Below, one piece after another: positions 24,246 through 33,135 of a DNA stretch of 54,184 nucleotides. Location of the stretch: NCBI GenBank assembly GCA_036397095.1, contig DASWJQ010000141.1:1-54184 (forward strand), written 5' to 3'. The position numbers were made by a program, and so were the translations under genes. Source of the stretch: DASWJQ01 sp036397095. GTDB lineage: Bacteria; Chloroflexota; Anaerolineae; Anaerolineales; E44-bin32. Under the pieces are notes generated by a model. It was given only the letters and a program-made list of their open reading frames with translations, had not been told where the DNA came from and searched no databases. The first letter of the stretch is position 1; every line of letters starts with the position of its first letter.

Positions 24246-25334
24246 GTGCGGCTGCTGGTTCTTGGCGCCGGCGCCGTCGGCGGCTACCTGGGAGTTGAGC
24301 TTGGCCTTGGCGGCGCCGACGTAGCCTTTGTTGGCCGGCCGGCGCTGGCCCAGGCGATTCGGAGCCAGGGCCTGACACTGCAGGACGGCGCCACCACCCG
24401 TCGGTTGCCTCCCTCCGCCGCCTTCGATCGTCTTGAGGCCGCTCTGGCAGCGCAAGTCCCCGACGCCATCCTGCTCACGATCAAGGCCTACGACCTGAAC
24501 GAGACGACCGCCGAACTGGCGGCCGCCGCCGGCGCGCTGCCCGTCGTCAGTTTTCTGAACGGCGTTGGCGCCGAGGCGGTCCTGACCGAGGCACTGGGCG
24601 CACAGCGCGTGGTGGCCGCCACCGTGACCTCAGCCGTCGAGCGGTCTGGGCCCTCCGTGATCCGGCTGGCCCGGCGCCGGGGGGTGGGACTGCAGGCAGG
24701 GCCACCCATCGCCGGCGAGCTTGCCGGACGTTTTCGGGATTCCGGGCTGACATGCCGCCTGTATGCAAACCCGGATTCGATGAAATGGTCCAAACTGCTG
24801 GCCAACTTGATGGGCGGCACCGTGCCGGCGCTGACGGGTCTGACGGTAGACCAGGTGTACGCACACGCCGGACTCTTCCACCTCGAACGGGCGGCTTTGT
24901 TGGAAGCGTTGGCCGTAATGACAGCGCTCAAGCTGCCGGTTGAGAACCTGCCCGGCGCCCCAATGCGCTGGCTGGCTGCCTTCCTGCGGTTGCCGACTGG
25001 GATCAGCCAGCCGCTGCTGCGCCGGGTGGCGGCTGGCGGCCGCGGCGGCAAGCGACCATCGCTGTACTGGGATATTCAGCGCGGCCGCACCGAAATTGAG
25101 TGGCTCAATGGTGCGGTTACCGCCGCCGGCGGACGCCTGGCCATGGCCACACCCGCCAATCGAGTCCTGACTGACGCCATCGAACAGTTCGCCCAGACCG
25201 ATGGCGACCGGTCCAAGTTGGCCTTGGCCCCGGCGGGTTTGCTGCGGCGGGCGGCGCAGCAGGGTGTCGCCGGCCTGTCCGGGTATAATCGCCCCGGACC
25301 TGGCTCGGCCGGTGTGTCGGGCGAGACGGGCTAA
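24246..25334 (+). CDS. Ketopantoate reductase family protein (PanE/ApbA)
   Basis: 362 residues. The N-terminal NADP site LLVLGAGAVGGYLGVEL is clear. TIKAYDLNETTAELAA and NGVGAEAVLTEALG fit the substrate-cleft strand, and the C-terminal domain has NPDSMKWSKLLANLMGG with the catalytic lysine. PanE reduces ketopantoate to pantoate for CoA synthesis. The protein is longer than E. coli PanE (about 303), with a C-terminal tail, so another 2-oxo-acid substrate is possible. The start is GTG 24246, 5 nt after parB. A TATAAT at 25284-25289 near its 3' end may serve fabG. Confidence 0.82.
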   Translation: MRLLVLGAGAVGGYLGVELGLGGADVAFVGRPALAQAIRSQGLTLQDGATTRRLPPSAAFDRLEAALAAQVPDAILLTIKAYDLNETTAELAAAAGALPVVSFLNGVGAEAVLTEALGAQRVVAATVTSAVERSGPSVIRLARRRGVGLQAGPPIAGELAGRFRDSGLTCRLYANPDSMKWSKLLANLMGGTVPALTGLTVDQVYAHAGLFHLERAALLEALAVMTALKLPVENLPGAPMRWLAAFLRLPTGISQPLLRRVAAGGRGGKRPSLYWDIQRGRTEIEWLNGAVTAAGGRLAMATPANRVLTDAIEQFAQTDGDRSKLALAPAGLLRRAAQQGVAGLSGYNRPGPGSAGVSGETG

Positions 25335-25353
25335 ACCATAGGGAGAATCAGGG

Positions 25354-26100
25354 ATGGGGTTTGAAGACAGGATCGCCGTTGTCACCGGCGCCTCGCGCGG
25401 CATCGGTCGGGCGATTGCTCTCGAACTTGCTGGCCGCGGCGCCAGTGTGATCGTCAACTACCGCAGCCAGGAGGCGGCCGCCGACGAGGTGGTCGAGGCC
25501 ATCGAGGCACGCGGCGGTCAGGCGGTCAAGTTCGCCGCCGACGTCGGCGACTACGAGGCGGCCCAGTCACTGATCAAGTTCGCCCTCGACACGTACGATG
25601 GCCTGCACATTCTGGTCAACAATGCCGGCATCACCCGCGATGGTCTGATCATGACGATGTCGGAGCAGGACTGGGACGATGTGATGCGGGTGAACCTGAA
25701 ATCGACGTTCAACTGTTCAAAAGCCGCCATCCGTCACATGCTGCGTAAGCGCTACGGCCGTATCATCAACATCACGTCGGTCTCCGGATTGATGGGCAAC
25801 GCCGGGCAGACCAACTATTCTGCCTCCAAGGCCGGTCAAATCGGCTTCACCAAAGCGATGGCTCGTGAAGTTGCCTCTCGCCAGGTCACCGTCAACGCGG
25901 TGGCCGCCGGTTATATCGATACAGAGATCTGGTCGGAAGTCTCGGAGGATATGCGTGATTCGATCCTGACCATGATCCCGCTGGGCCGGAAAGGTGAAGC
26001 CGAAGAAATCGCGGCGGCGGTCGCCTACCTGGCCTCCAACGAAGCTGCCTACGTCACCGGTCACGTGCTTTCGGTTGACGGCGGCATGGCGATGTTCTAG
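25354..26100 (+). CDS. fabG: 3-oxoacyl-ACP reductase-like SDR (FabG family)
   Basis: 248 residues. It has TGASRGIGRAIAL (NADP loop), NNAGITRDGLIMTMSEQDWDDV, and the catalytic triad in NITSVSGLMGNAGQTNYSASKAG (Ser, Tyr-xxx-Lys). The C-terminal end is VTGHVLSVDGGMAMF. The sequence is typical of FabG, which reduces 3-oxoacyl-ACP with NADPH in fatty-acid synthesis; other SDR substrates remain possible. GGGAG lies before the ATG. The next gene begins 17 nt downstream. Confidence 0.9.
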   Translation: MGFEDRIAVVTGASRGIGRAIALELAGRGASVIVNYRSQEAAADEVVEAIEARGGQAVKFAADVGDYEAAQSLIKFALDTYDGLHILVNNAGITRDGLIMTMSEQDWDDVMRVNLKSTFNCSKAAIRHMLRKRYGRIINITSVSGLMGNAGQTNYSASKAGQIGFTKAMAREVASRQVTVNAVAAGYIDTEIWSEVSEDMRDSILTMIPLGRKGEAEEIAAAVAYLASNEAAYVTGHVLSVDGGMAMF

Positions 26101-26117
26101 ACAACGGGGATTACGCA

Positions 26118-26486
26118 ATGGCCAAGAAACCCAAAGATAACGAAGTCCGTTCCCCGGGAGCGACAACCATCGCCCCCAACGTTCTGGTTACGATTGCCCA
26201 ACTAACGGCACTCCAGGTTGAGGGTGTAGTCGGCCTGGCGTCCCAGCCCGTGGCCGTCAACAAACTGTTTCGACGCGGCAAAGGGGAAGGCGTCGATCTC
26301 GAATTCCACGACGGCGAGGTGACGGCGGATTTGTATCTGGTGCTGGCCGCCGACACCAATGTCCGCGACGTGAGCCGCAACGTGCAGCAGGAAGTAGCGC
26401 GAGCGCTGGAAGATATGGTCGGCATGCCGGCCGGCGAGATCAATGTCCACATCCAAGACATCGACTATAAGGAAGCCGCCGGTTAG
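26118..26486 (+). CDS. Asp23/YloU (DUF322) envelope-stress family protein
   Basis: 122 residues. The family pattern is visible: PNVLVTIAQLTALQVEGVVG near residue 20, a VDLEFHDGEVTADLYLVLAADTNVRDV strand pair, then VQQEVARALEDMVGMPAGEINVHIQDI. In Gram-positives these proteins act at the membrane during cell-wall stress, and the family often sits immediately upstream of nusB, as here. The exact role is unknown. No transmembrane segment or signal peptide is present. Confidence 0.87.
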   Translation: MAKKPKDNEVRSPGATTIAPNVLVTIAQLTALQVEGVVGLASQPVAVNKLFRRGKGEGVDLEFHDGEVTADLYLVLAADTNVRDVSRNVQQEVARALEDMVGMPAGEINVHIQDIDYKEAAG

Positions 26487-26509
26487 GTCGCCGGCACCTT
26501 CGAGGGCAG

Positions 26510-26959
26510 ATGGCCAAGAAGCAGGAGCGCAGACTAGTCCGCAGCCTGGCGCTCCAGGTTCTCTATGAAGTCGATTGTGTCGGCCACCGACCCGAAGCGG
26601 TCATCGCCCGCTACCTGGAAGACCACCCTGAGCTGGTTGATGCCTCCGTCGTCTTCTTGCGTGACATGGTGCTCGGCGTGTTGGCCCATGCCGAGCAGCT
26701 CGACGAATTGATCGCCGACAAGGCGCCGGAGTGGCCGGTCGATCAGCTGGCAATTGTTGACCGCAACATCTTGCGGCTGGCATTGTGGGAATTTGCCGTT
26801 TCGGGCCAGACCCCGGTGAAGGTGGCCATCAACGAGGCGGTCGAGGTGGCCAAGATGTACGGTTCCGACAGCACACCCCGTTTTGTCAATGGAGTGCTCG
26901 GCACGTTGGCTGCGCTCGAGAACGAAATTCGACAGCGGTTTCAGCCCGCACAGTCCTAG
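26510..26959 (+). CDS. nusB: Transcription antitermination factor NusB
   Basis: 149 residues, all-helical. It shows RSLALQVLYEVD at the start, then FLRDMVLGVLAHAEQLDELIADKAPEWPVDQLAIVDRNILRLALWE and VKVAINEAVEVAKMYGSDSTPRFVNGVLGTL, the conserved second half. NusB with NusE binds boxA RNA and supports rRNA antitermination. GAGGGCAG lies before the ATG. tat genes follow at 6 nt, which suggests a joint transcript from fabG through tatC. Confidence 0.95.
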   Translation: MAKKQERRLVRSLALQVLYEVDCVGHRPEAVIARYLEDHPELVDASVVFLRDMVLGVLAHAEQLDELIADKAPEWPVDQLAIVDRNILRLALWEFAVSGQTPVKVAINEAVEVAKMYGSDSTPRFVNGVLGTLAALENEIRQRFQPAQS

Positions 26960-26964
26960 GTGCT

Positions 26965-27351
26965 ATGGATTTCTTAGGTATTGGTCCTTTGGAACTTGTT
27001 GCAGTCCTGGTCATCGCCCTTATCGTGCTGGGGCCGCGGGACATCGCCAGCTTTGCCCGGCGGGCCGGCGGGATGATCAACCGGCTTTATCGTTCCGAGG
27101 TCTGGGGCGCCGTCAACAAGGCCTCGCGTGAATTTCGCGACCTACCCAACCGGTTGGCGCGCGAAGCCGCCCTGGAAGAGCTCGACGAAAGTCTGCGCAA
27201 GGTAACCGAGCCTGGGGCCGAAAAGCAGGTCAATCCGGCGCTCGACGCCTGGACCCCGTCCCCCAAGTCGCCGGGCGAGCCCGAACCCCCTGCCGAAGAA
27301 TCCGCATCCCCAGCCCCGGAGCCACCCGACTCCGAGGCAGCCGACGCCTGA
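26965..27351 (+). CDS. tatB: Twin-arginine translocase TatA/TatB family protein
   Basis: 128 residues. A short N-terminal MDFLGIGPLELVAVLVIALI helix is followed by the conserved LGPRDIASFARRAGGMINRL hinge and amphipathic helix. The remainder is charged, ending in a Pro/Glu/Ala-rich tail. The LGP hinge and TatB-like E in GPLEL favour TatB, but TatA/TatB assignment is uncertain without the other family members. Together with TatC immediately downstream it exports folded proteins across the cytoplasmic membrane. Confidence 0.88.
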   Translation: MDFLGIGPLELVAVLVIALIVLGPRDIASFARRAGGMINRLYRSEVWGAVNKASREFRDLPNRLAREAALEELDESLRKVTEPGAEKQVNPALDAWTPSPKSPGEPEPPAEESASPAPEPPDSEAADA

Positions 27352-27354
27352 TCG

Positions 27355-28197
27355 ATGCGAAAGCTGCTCGCCCGCCTGTGGTCGATTGTCCTGCTGCCGG
27401 TCCGCCTGGTCACGGCCCCCTTCCGGGCCCTCTCGAATTTCCTCAATCAAGAGCCGGAAGAAACGCCGACAACCGAAGTCTTTAGCCGGACCTTCGAGCA
27501 GCCTGGCCTGTTGGTCGACCACCTGGAAGCGCTGCGCCGCCATTTGCTGCGGGCCGTCGTCTTCCTGGTTATCACCACCGCGCTAAGCTTCACCTTCGCC
27601 CAGCAAATCCTGGGTTTCCTGACGGCGCCAGTCGGCGGCATTCAGGCGCTGCGCTCGATCGAAGTCACCGAGTCGATCAGCGCCTTCATGCGTGTTTCGC
27701 TCCTCAGTGGGCTCGTGCTGGCGCTGCCCTACATGCTGTTCGAGTTGTTCCTGTTTCTCAATCCGGCGCTGCGCCCGGTTGAGCGCAAGATGGTGGTGGT
27801 CATGCTGCCGGTCGGCACGGCGCTTTTCCTGACCGGCATGGCCTTCTCCTTTTACGTCATGCTGCCAGTGGCGCTGCCGTTCCTGGTGAATTTCATGGGC
27901 ATCCAGGCCGAACTGCGACCGGCCTCCTACATCCAGTTCGTGACCGGGGTCATGTTCTGGATTGGACTCGCCTTCGAGTTCCCCCTGTTGGTGTACATTC
28001 TTGCCTCGATCGGCCTGGTCAAGGCCGAGATGCTGTGGCGCGGCTGGCGCATTGCCATTGTCGCCATCGCCGTCCTGGCGGCAGCCATCACGCCCACCAT
28101 CGACCCTGTCAACATGGGCCTGGTCATGGCGCCGATGACCGGCCTGTACTTCCTGAGCATCGGGCTGGCCGCCATCGCCCAACGCAACCGGCGTTAA
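27355..28197 (+). CDS. tatC: Twin-arginine translocase subunit TatC
   Basis: 280 residues. After a 55-residue cytoplasmic N-terminal extension the family begins with LVDHLEALRRHLLRAVVF. Six transmembrane helices follow, with FELFLFLNPALRPVERK (cytoplasmic loop with the conserved Pro and Glu that contact signal peptides) and FVTGVMFWIGLAFEFPLLVYIL. The family normally starts close to its E-L-R motif, so the N-terminal extension is longer than usual; an internal start cannot be excluded. The gene lies 3 nt after the TatA/B gene. Confidence 0.93.
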   Translation: MRKLLARLWSIVLLPVRLVTAPFRALSNFLNQEPEETPTTEVFSRTFEQPGLLVDHLEALRRHLLRAVVFLVITTALSFTFAQQILGFLTAPVGGIQALRSIEVTESISAFMRVSLLSGLVLALPYMLFELFLFLNPALRPVERKMVVVMLPVGTALFLTGMAFSFYVMLPVALPFLVNFMGIQAELRPASYIQFVTGVMFWIGLAFEFPLLVYILASIGLVKAEMLWRGWRIAIVAIAVLAAAITPTIDPVNMGLVMAPMTGLYFLSIGLAAIAQRNRR

Positions 28198-28266
28198 GCC
28201 TGTGCCCCTTCCCAGCAGCGCACGGCCCGGTTTGTTTGGTTCAATTCTGACCGCAGGAGGCGCTCG

Positions 28267-29019
28267 ATGCCGATCAATCTGACCGCCGACAACTTGATTG
28301 CCTTGGTCACCCTGACCGCGCTCGAAATTGTGCTCGGCATTGACAACATCGTCTTCATTACGATCCTGGCCGGCAAGCTTCCAGAGACACAGCAAGATCG
28401 GGCCCGGCTGATTGGCCTGGCCGTCGCCATGCTGTCCCGCATCTTGTTATTGTTCTCGCTCGCCTGGGTGATCGGCTTGACGGCGCCTCTCTTCACCATT
28501 GCCTCGTTTGAGATCTCCGGGCGAGATTTGATTCTGTTCGTCGGCGGCTTGTTCCTGCTGGCCAAGAGCACGTTGGAGATTCATGACAAATTGGAGGGCG
28601 AAGAGCACGCGGCAAAGGCGGTCGCCACTTCCTTCGCCTCGGTCATCATTCAGATCGGCTTGCTCGACCTCGTGTTCTCGCTCGACTCGGTGATCACTGC
28701 GGTCGGCATGGCCCAAGAAATCTGGGTAATGGTTACCGCCATTGTCGTCGCCGTCGGCATCATGATGCTGGCCTCGGGACCGATCAGTGACTTCGTACAC
28801 CATCACCCGACAGTGCAAATCCTGGCACTCAGCTTCCTGCTCTTGATCGGCATGTCCTTGATCGTTGAGAGCCTGGAAATTCACATCCCCAAAGGCTACT
28901 TGTACTTTGCTATGGGTTTCTCCGTGTTTGTCGAGGCGCTCAACCTGCGCCTGCGTGGCGCCCGCCAGCCGGTCGAGCTCCGGCGCCGCATCGTGGACGA
29001 GAAAGCGCCCGCTGATTGA
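28267..29019 (+). CDS. TerC-family integral membrane protein
   Basis: 250 residues with seven or more hydrophobic helices. Signatures are ALEIVLGIDNIVFITILAGKLP near residue 19 and, in the second half, VIIQIGLLDLVFSLDSVITAVG, each with the conserved acidic Asp of the family. TerC-type proteins occur in tellurite-resistance loci and are linked to metal-ion (for example manganese) export in several bacteria. A role in metal homeostasis is likely here, but the ion is not deducible. GCAGGAGG precedes ATG 28267. It converges on the CNNM gene with only 22 nt between stops. Confidence 0.88.
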   Translation: MPINLTADNLIALVTLTALEIVLGIDNIVFITILAGKLPETQQDRARLIGLAVAMLSRILLLFSLAWVIGLTAPLFTIASFEISGRDLILFVGGLFLLAKSTLEIHDKLEGEEHAAKAVATSFASVIIQIGLLDLVFSLDSVITAVGMAQEIWVMVTAIVVAVGIMMLASGPISDFVHHHPTVQILALSFLLLIGMSLIVESLEIHIPKGYLYFAMGFSVFVEALNLRLRGARQPVELRRRIVDEKAPAD

Positions 29020-29041
29020 CCCCTCCTCACCAGAGGACGGC

Positions 29042-30349
29042 CTAGGTCAACCGCCTGGCGGGAGGAATGACAAGGACCTTATCTACCCGCTTGTCATCCA
29101 TGTCGACTACCTCCAGGGTCAGGCCGCGCCACTCGACCTTGTCGCCTTCGACCGGCACGTGTCCCAGCAATGTCATAACCAGTCCGCCGACGGTCTCGTA
29201 GACCGCCCGCTCTTCAGCGGGCAGGTCGGGCAAGTCAAGCAGGTCCTTGAATTCCTCCGTCGCCAGCATGCCGTCGATCAACCAGCTGCCGTCATCGCGC
29301 CGCTGCGCCGTACTGACCTTGGCCGGATGGGCCGGCAGTTCCCCAACCAGCGCCTCGAACACATCATGGGTTGTCACCAGTCCCTGCAGACCGGCATACT
29401 CGTCCATCACCAGGGCGATCTGGAGCCCGGAATGCTCGAAGGCGCTGAGCGCTTCGAGGGCCTTCATTGATTCGGGGATGAATTCGACCTGGTGGAGCAC
29501 GCTAGACAGGTCGATCGGCCCACCAGCCAAGCATTGCGCCAGGAGATCCTTGGACTCCACCACCCCGATGACGTGATCCAAGCTGCCCTGTGCCACCGGG
29601 AAGCGGGTATGCACGCTTCCCCTAATGCGGGCCCTTGTTTGCTCCAAAGGCTCGTCCAAATCAAGCCAGGCGATCTCGGTTCGGGGCGTTGACAGCGATC
29701 CAACCCGACGCTCTTCGAGGCGAAAGACGCGTTCGACCATCTCGCGCTCGGCGGCGACGAACGATCCTTCCTCCTGACCCTGTCGCATGAGGACCTTGAT
29801 CTCTTCTTCGGTGATCTCGGGCCCGGTGTCGCCCCGCATAGGCAGCAAGCGCATTACGGCGCTGGTCGAGGCCGTCAGCACGGCGACGAGTGGTCGTGCC
29901 GCCTTGGCCAACCAAGTCAGCGGCCGGGCCAGACTGGCCGCGATCCCTTCTGGATCATTCAACCCCACCCGCTTGGGCACCAGTTCGCCAAGAATGAGCG
30001 ACAGGTAGGTCACGGTGACAACTACCAACCCCAGGGCAGCGCCCTGGCGCACGTGCTCTTCAAGCGGCAGCCAGGCCAGGTTGGCGGCAATCGGCTCGGC
30101 CAAGGTTGCCCCGCCAAACGCGCCAGCCAACACGCCCACCAGCGTGATCCCGACCTGGACAATGGATAGAAACCGCCCTGGCGCCTTGTGCAGGTCCAAC
30201 GCCGCCGCCGCACCCTGATCACCGGCCTGGGCGCGCTGCTCCAAGCGGACGCGGCGGGCCGAAACGACGGCAATCTCGGCCATCGCCAACATTCCGTTGG
30301 CCAGAATCAGCAGCAGGATTATGCCTGCGTTGAGTGCAACTGCCAGCAT
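29042..30349 (-). CDS. CNNM/CorC-type transporter (DUF21, CBS pair, CorC_HlyC)
   Basis: About 435 residues. The N-terminal DUF21 membrane domain (about 1-190; GMLAMAEIAVVSARRVRLEQ, LGELVPKRVGL) is followed by a CBS pair (about 205-330; TPRTEIAWLDLDEPLEQTR, VMDEYAGLQGLVTTHDVFEALVG). A CorC_HlyC domain ends the protein with WLIDGMLATEEFKDLL. The family, once annotated as hemolysins, includes Mg2+/Co2+ efflux proteins. ATG 30349 has GGGAG 6 nt upstream; the adjacent GTG 30352 is one codon longer. A TAGAAT -10 box lies at 30391-30386. Confidence 0.9.
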   Translation of the reverse strand: MLAVALNAGIILLLILANGMLAMAEIAVVSARRVRLEQRAQAGDQGAAAALDLHKAPGRFLSIVQVGITLVGVLAGAFGGATLAEPIAANLAWLPLEEHVRQGAALGLVVVTVTYLSLILGELVPKRVGLNDPEGIAASLARPLTWLAKAARPLVAVLTASTSAVMRLLPMRGDTGPEITEEEIKVLMRQGQEEGSFVAAEREMVERVFRLEERRVGSLSTPRTEIAWLDLDEPLEQTRARIRGSVHTRFPVAQGSLDHVIGVVESKDLLAQCLAGGPIDLSSVLHQVEFIPESMKALEALSAFEHSGLQIALVMDEYAGLQGLVTTHDVFEALVGELPAHPAKVSTAQRRDDGSWLIDGMLATEEFKDLLDLPDLPAEERAVYETVGGLVMTLLGHVPVEGDKVEWRGLTLEVVDMDDKRVDKVLVIPPARRLT

Positions 30350-30479
30350 CACTCGCTCCCTAAGCTTCCCCGCGTCTCTTGCACCATTCTAATGTCCCCC
30401 CCGCCTGCTAACATCGCCGAGGCCGTTCTCGCGGGTAGAATCGGGCCCGAACCAACATCCTGCGGAGAAGGAGGGACAC

Positions 30480-31847
30480 ATGCGACCGGTTTACGTCGTA
30501 TCGGGTGGGGTCTCCAAGTTCACGAAGGCTCGGCCCGATAAGACCTTCCAGGCCGTTATCAAGGAGGCCTACGATGCCTCGCTTGACGACATCGGCCTGG
30601 ATTTCCCCACTTTTACCTCGCTGGTCGATGGATCCGTCGCCTCCTATTTCTCCGACCACTTCAGCCGTCAATTGATGGCCGGCATCATGGCCCAGGACTA
30701 CCTGGGCCTGTGCCCCAAGCCCGGCCACCGGGTTGAAGGCGGCGGCGCCACCGGCGGCCTGTGCTTCCAGGAGGCCTGGAAATCGGTCGCCTCGGGCCAT
30801 ATGGACCTTTGTCTGGCCTATGGTTTTGAGACCATGAGCCACGTCGAGACCTGGAAGGGCAATGAGTTCATTGCCCTGGCTTCGGATGTCAGCTGGGATT
30901 ACCCTGTGGGGGGTTTCTATTCGGGCTACTACGCCATGATGGTCACCCGCCATATGAAGGAATTCGGCACGACCGTCGAGCAAATGGCCCACGTCTCGGT
31001 CAAGAACCACATCAACGCCTACGCCAATCCCTACGCCCAGAAGCGCAACCGCTACAGCCTGGACGACGTGCGCCAGTCGCCGATGGTGGCCTGGCCCCTG
31101 ACCCGCCTCGACATCTGCGTCATGTCCGACGGTGCCGCCGCCGTCATTCTGGCGTCGGAAAAGGGTTTGGAGAAGCTGCGCAAGGCTGGCGCCACGCTGC
31201 CGGCTCCCAAGGTTGTAATCAGCGGCATCGGGCGAGGCACCGACGCCATGCGCATGTCCGACCGGCCGCATGTGGACTACGACACATTCCTGCGAGACTA
31301 CGCAACCGAGGCCGAGCGCAGTTCCGATGAAACCAAGCAGTATTACAAACAGATGTGGGAGAAGGGTGTCCGTTACCCAGGCGTGCATTCCTTCCGAGCA
31401 GGTCGCACGGCCGGCAAGATGGCCTACCAACATGCTGGCATCCATGACCCGCTGGCCGAACTCGATTTCGTCGAGCTACACGACGCCTACACCTCGAGCG
31501 AGATCCAAACCTACGAAGACCTGGCCTTATGCCGCTATGGCGAAGGCGGACCGTTTGCGGCTTCCGGCAAAGCCCACATGCCCGGCGTCGATTACGGGCT
31601 CCAGCTGCCCGAGGCCCCGCTAACACCAGTCAATCCGTCCGGCGGGCTGATCGCTTGTGGGCACCCGGTCGGCGCCACCGGCCTGATGCAGGCTGTTTTT
31701 TCCCTGTGGCAATTGCAGGGTCGGATCGAACACCACTTCGGCGATCCGACGCTGCAGGTCAAGGACGCCAAACGCGGTGCCATCCATTCCCATGCCGGCA
31801 CGGGCACGTACGTCACCGTCAGCATCTTGGAACGGGAGGCCAACTGA
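30480..31847 (+). CDS. Thiolase-like acyl-CoA protein (SCP-x/Ltp2-like), nucleophilic Cys replaced by Gly
   Basis: 455 residues of thiolase fold: VYVVSGGVSKFTKARPDK at the start, AYGFETMSHV, LTRLDICVMSDGAAAVILAS, VELHDAYTSSEIQTYEDL and NPSGGLIACGHPVGATG. The acylation-site motif reads VEGGGATGGLC, so Gly (G89) stands where thiolases have Cys, while the GHP and HDA histidine motifs remain. Actinobacterial Ltp2-type enzymes, which work with DUF35 partners as retro-aldolases in steroid side-chain loss, also lack this Cys. A C-C cleaving or non-thiolytic role is possible here. AAGGAGG lies before the ATG; the DUF35-like gene starts within its stop codon. Confidence 0.85.
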   Translation: MRPVYVVSGGVSKFTKARPDKTFQAVIKEAYDASLDDIGLDFPTFTSLVDGSVASYFSDHFSRQLMAGIMAQDYLGLCPKPGHRVEGGGATGGLCFQEAWKSVASGHMDLCLAYGFETMSHVETWKGNEFIALASDVSWDYPVGGFYSGYYAMMVTRHMKEFGTTVEQMAHVSVKNHINAYANPYAQKRNRYSLDDVRQSPMVAWPLTRLDICVMSDGAAAVILASEKGLEKLRKAGATLPAPKVVISGIGRGTDAMRMSDRPHVDYDTFLRDYATEAERSSDETKQYYKQMWEKGVRYPGVHSFRAGRTAGKMAYQHAGIHDPLAELDFVELHDAYTSSEIQTYEDLALCRYGEGGPFAASGKAHMPGVDYGLQLPEAPLTPVNPSGGLIACGHPVGATGLMQAVFSLWQLQGRIEHHFGDPTLQVKDAKRGAIHSHAGTGTYVTVSILEREAN

Positions 31848-32401
31848 TGGGGAAACTGCCTCGAAAACGACCGGAAACGCTTGGTGGATACGTTGTCCAC
31901 GGCATCCCCTTCCCGATCGAGACCGATCCCGACTCGCTGGCCTTCCTCAAGCGGCTGGCGCCGATCCAGATCGAACAGGAATACAGCATCACCTACCTGC
32001 ACTCCTACGGCCAGGACAGCCCCTGGTTCGCCGGGGCCAGCAACAAACGGCTGCTGGCCAGCCAGGATCCCGACAGCGGCTACACGTACGCCACGCCGCG
32101 CGGCCACGACATGTACTCTGGCCAGGAGACGCAGTGGATCGACATCACCGATCGGCCGGCCGAGGTGCACGCCTTCACCGTGTGCCACTTCGGCTCGGAG
32201 GAGTTTCTGCCGGACACACCCTTCGTGCTGGCGCTGGTGACCTTTGAAGGTGTCGACACGCTGTTCCTGACCCGCCTACTGGGTGTCGACCCACAGGCCG
32301 CCAGCCTCGATTGGATCGGCATGCCTGTCCGGCCGCGGTTTCTGCGCAACAGCAAGCTCAAGCCGACGGATGTATACTTCGTGCCCGCGAACGAGGCTTG
32401 A
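31847..32401 (+). CDS. DUF35-like OB-fold partner of the thiolase, zinc ribbon without cysteines
   Basis: 184 residues, start codon sharing one base with the thiolase stop (TGATG), a sign of coupled translation. The OB-fold half is recognisable (DITDRPAEVHAFTVCHF, TPFVLALVTFEGVDTLF, GMPVRPRF). The segment that should hold the zinc ribbon (about 60-95; PWFAGASNKRLLASQDPDSG) has no cysteines, and the whole protein contains only one. Zinc binding of the normal kind is therefore impossible. Location and fold support a DUF35 subunit that completes the active complex of the preceding protein. Assignment is by pattern and context. Confidence 0.7.
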   Translation: MGKLPRKRPETLGGYVVHGIPFPIETDPDSLAFLKRLAPIQIEQEYSITYLHSYGQDSPWFAGASNKRLLASQDPDSGYTYATPRGHDMYSGQETQWIDITDRPAEVHAFTVCHFGSEEFLPDTPFVLALVTFEGVDTLFLTRLLGVDPQAASLDWIGMPVRPRFLRNSKLKPTDVYFVPANEA

Positions 32402-32415
32402 GGTTGGCGAGGGCC

Positions 32416-33129
32416 ATGGCCGAACCCCTGCCGGTTGACGATCCCAATCTTCAGCTTGCTCGAACCCGCTTCCAACGGATTCAATTGCTGTGGGCCGCCT
32501 TGGCGGCCGGCATGGCGATCCTGACCTGGTTCACCATCGGCTCGAGCTACCCTGTGGCCGGCCTGCCGTGGCTCATCAGCGCATTGCTGCTGTCAATCAT
32601 GCCGCAGCCAGCACTGCTGGCACTGGCCGCCATCCTGTGGGCGCTGTCGATGACCTATCTGATCCCCGGCATGGCCGCCATCTTTGGGCCCGATCCCATC
32701 TCGCAGATCTTGGGCGCCAGCGCCGTTGAAGTGTTCGGCCGTGCCGCCGTCCGACTGGTGCTGGCCGTCGCCGCCTGGACCCATTTCATGCAGTACCGCT
32801 TGCTCTACGGCACTGTCCGCGCCACCGGATTGCCCGATGGCCATCGGCCGATCCCAGCCTTGGTGCCCAACTGGACCAACCAGCTTGGGTTGGCCACGGC
32901 CGTCCTCGGATTGCTGACCGTGGTCCTCGGGTTGGTGACGGTCGCCCAACAAGCGGGCAATCTTTATGTAGTGCAGATTGGCTATGCCGGCGCCATCCTA
33001 GCGATCGGCCTAGGCATTGGTGTCGCCTTCTCGCCAACCGACCGCCGTCCGGCCGCGCTCACCGGTGTTGTGCTCGGGTTCGTCGGGTTCTTGTTAGTCG
33101 TGGCCGTCCCCAGCGTCGTGTTCATCTAA
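32416..33129 (+). CDS. Six- to seven-helix membrane protein of unknown function
   Basis: 237 residues: a polar N-terminal 25 residues, then hydrophobic helices near 28-45, 50-80 (close pair), 85-110, 115-135, 160-180, 185-205 and 215-235. The short segment MAAIFGPDPISQILGASAVEVFGRAA between helices is the only distinctive stretch. No family recognised. ATG 32416 is 14 nt after the DUF35-like stop, and the next gene is 6 nt downstream, so it belongs to this transcript. Confidence 0.65.
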   Translation: MAEPLPVDDPNLQLARTRFQRIQLLWAALAAGMAILTWFTIGSSYPVAGLPWLISALLLSIMPQPALLALAAILWALSMTYLIPGMAAIFGPDPISQILGASAVEVFGRAAVRLVLAVAAWTHFMQYRLLYGTVRATGLPDGHRPIPALVPNWTNQLGLATAVLGLLTVVLGLVTVAQQAGNLYVVQIGYAGAILAIGLGIGVAFSPTDRRPAALTGVVLGFVGFLLVVAVPSVVFI

Positions 33130-33135
33130 GCAGGT

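Noticed and set aside
16600..25400. parS sites or DnaA boxes around the segregation genes
   Set aside because: I looked for GTTTCAC-type parS and TTATCCACA-type boxes and saw none convincing; single partial matches (for example TATCCACA at 51518) lie inside coding sequence.
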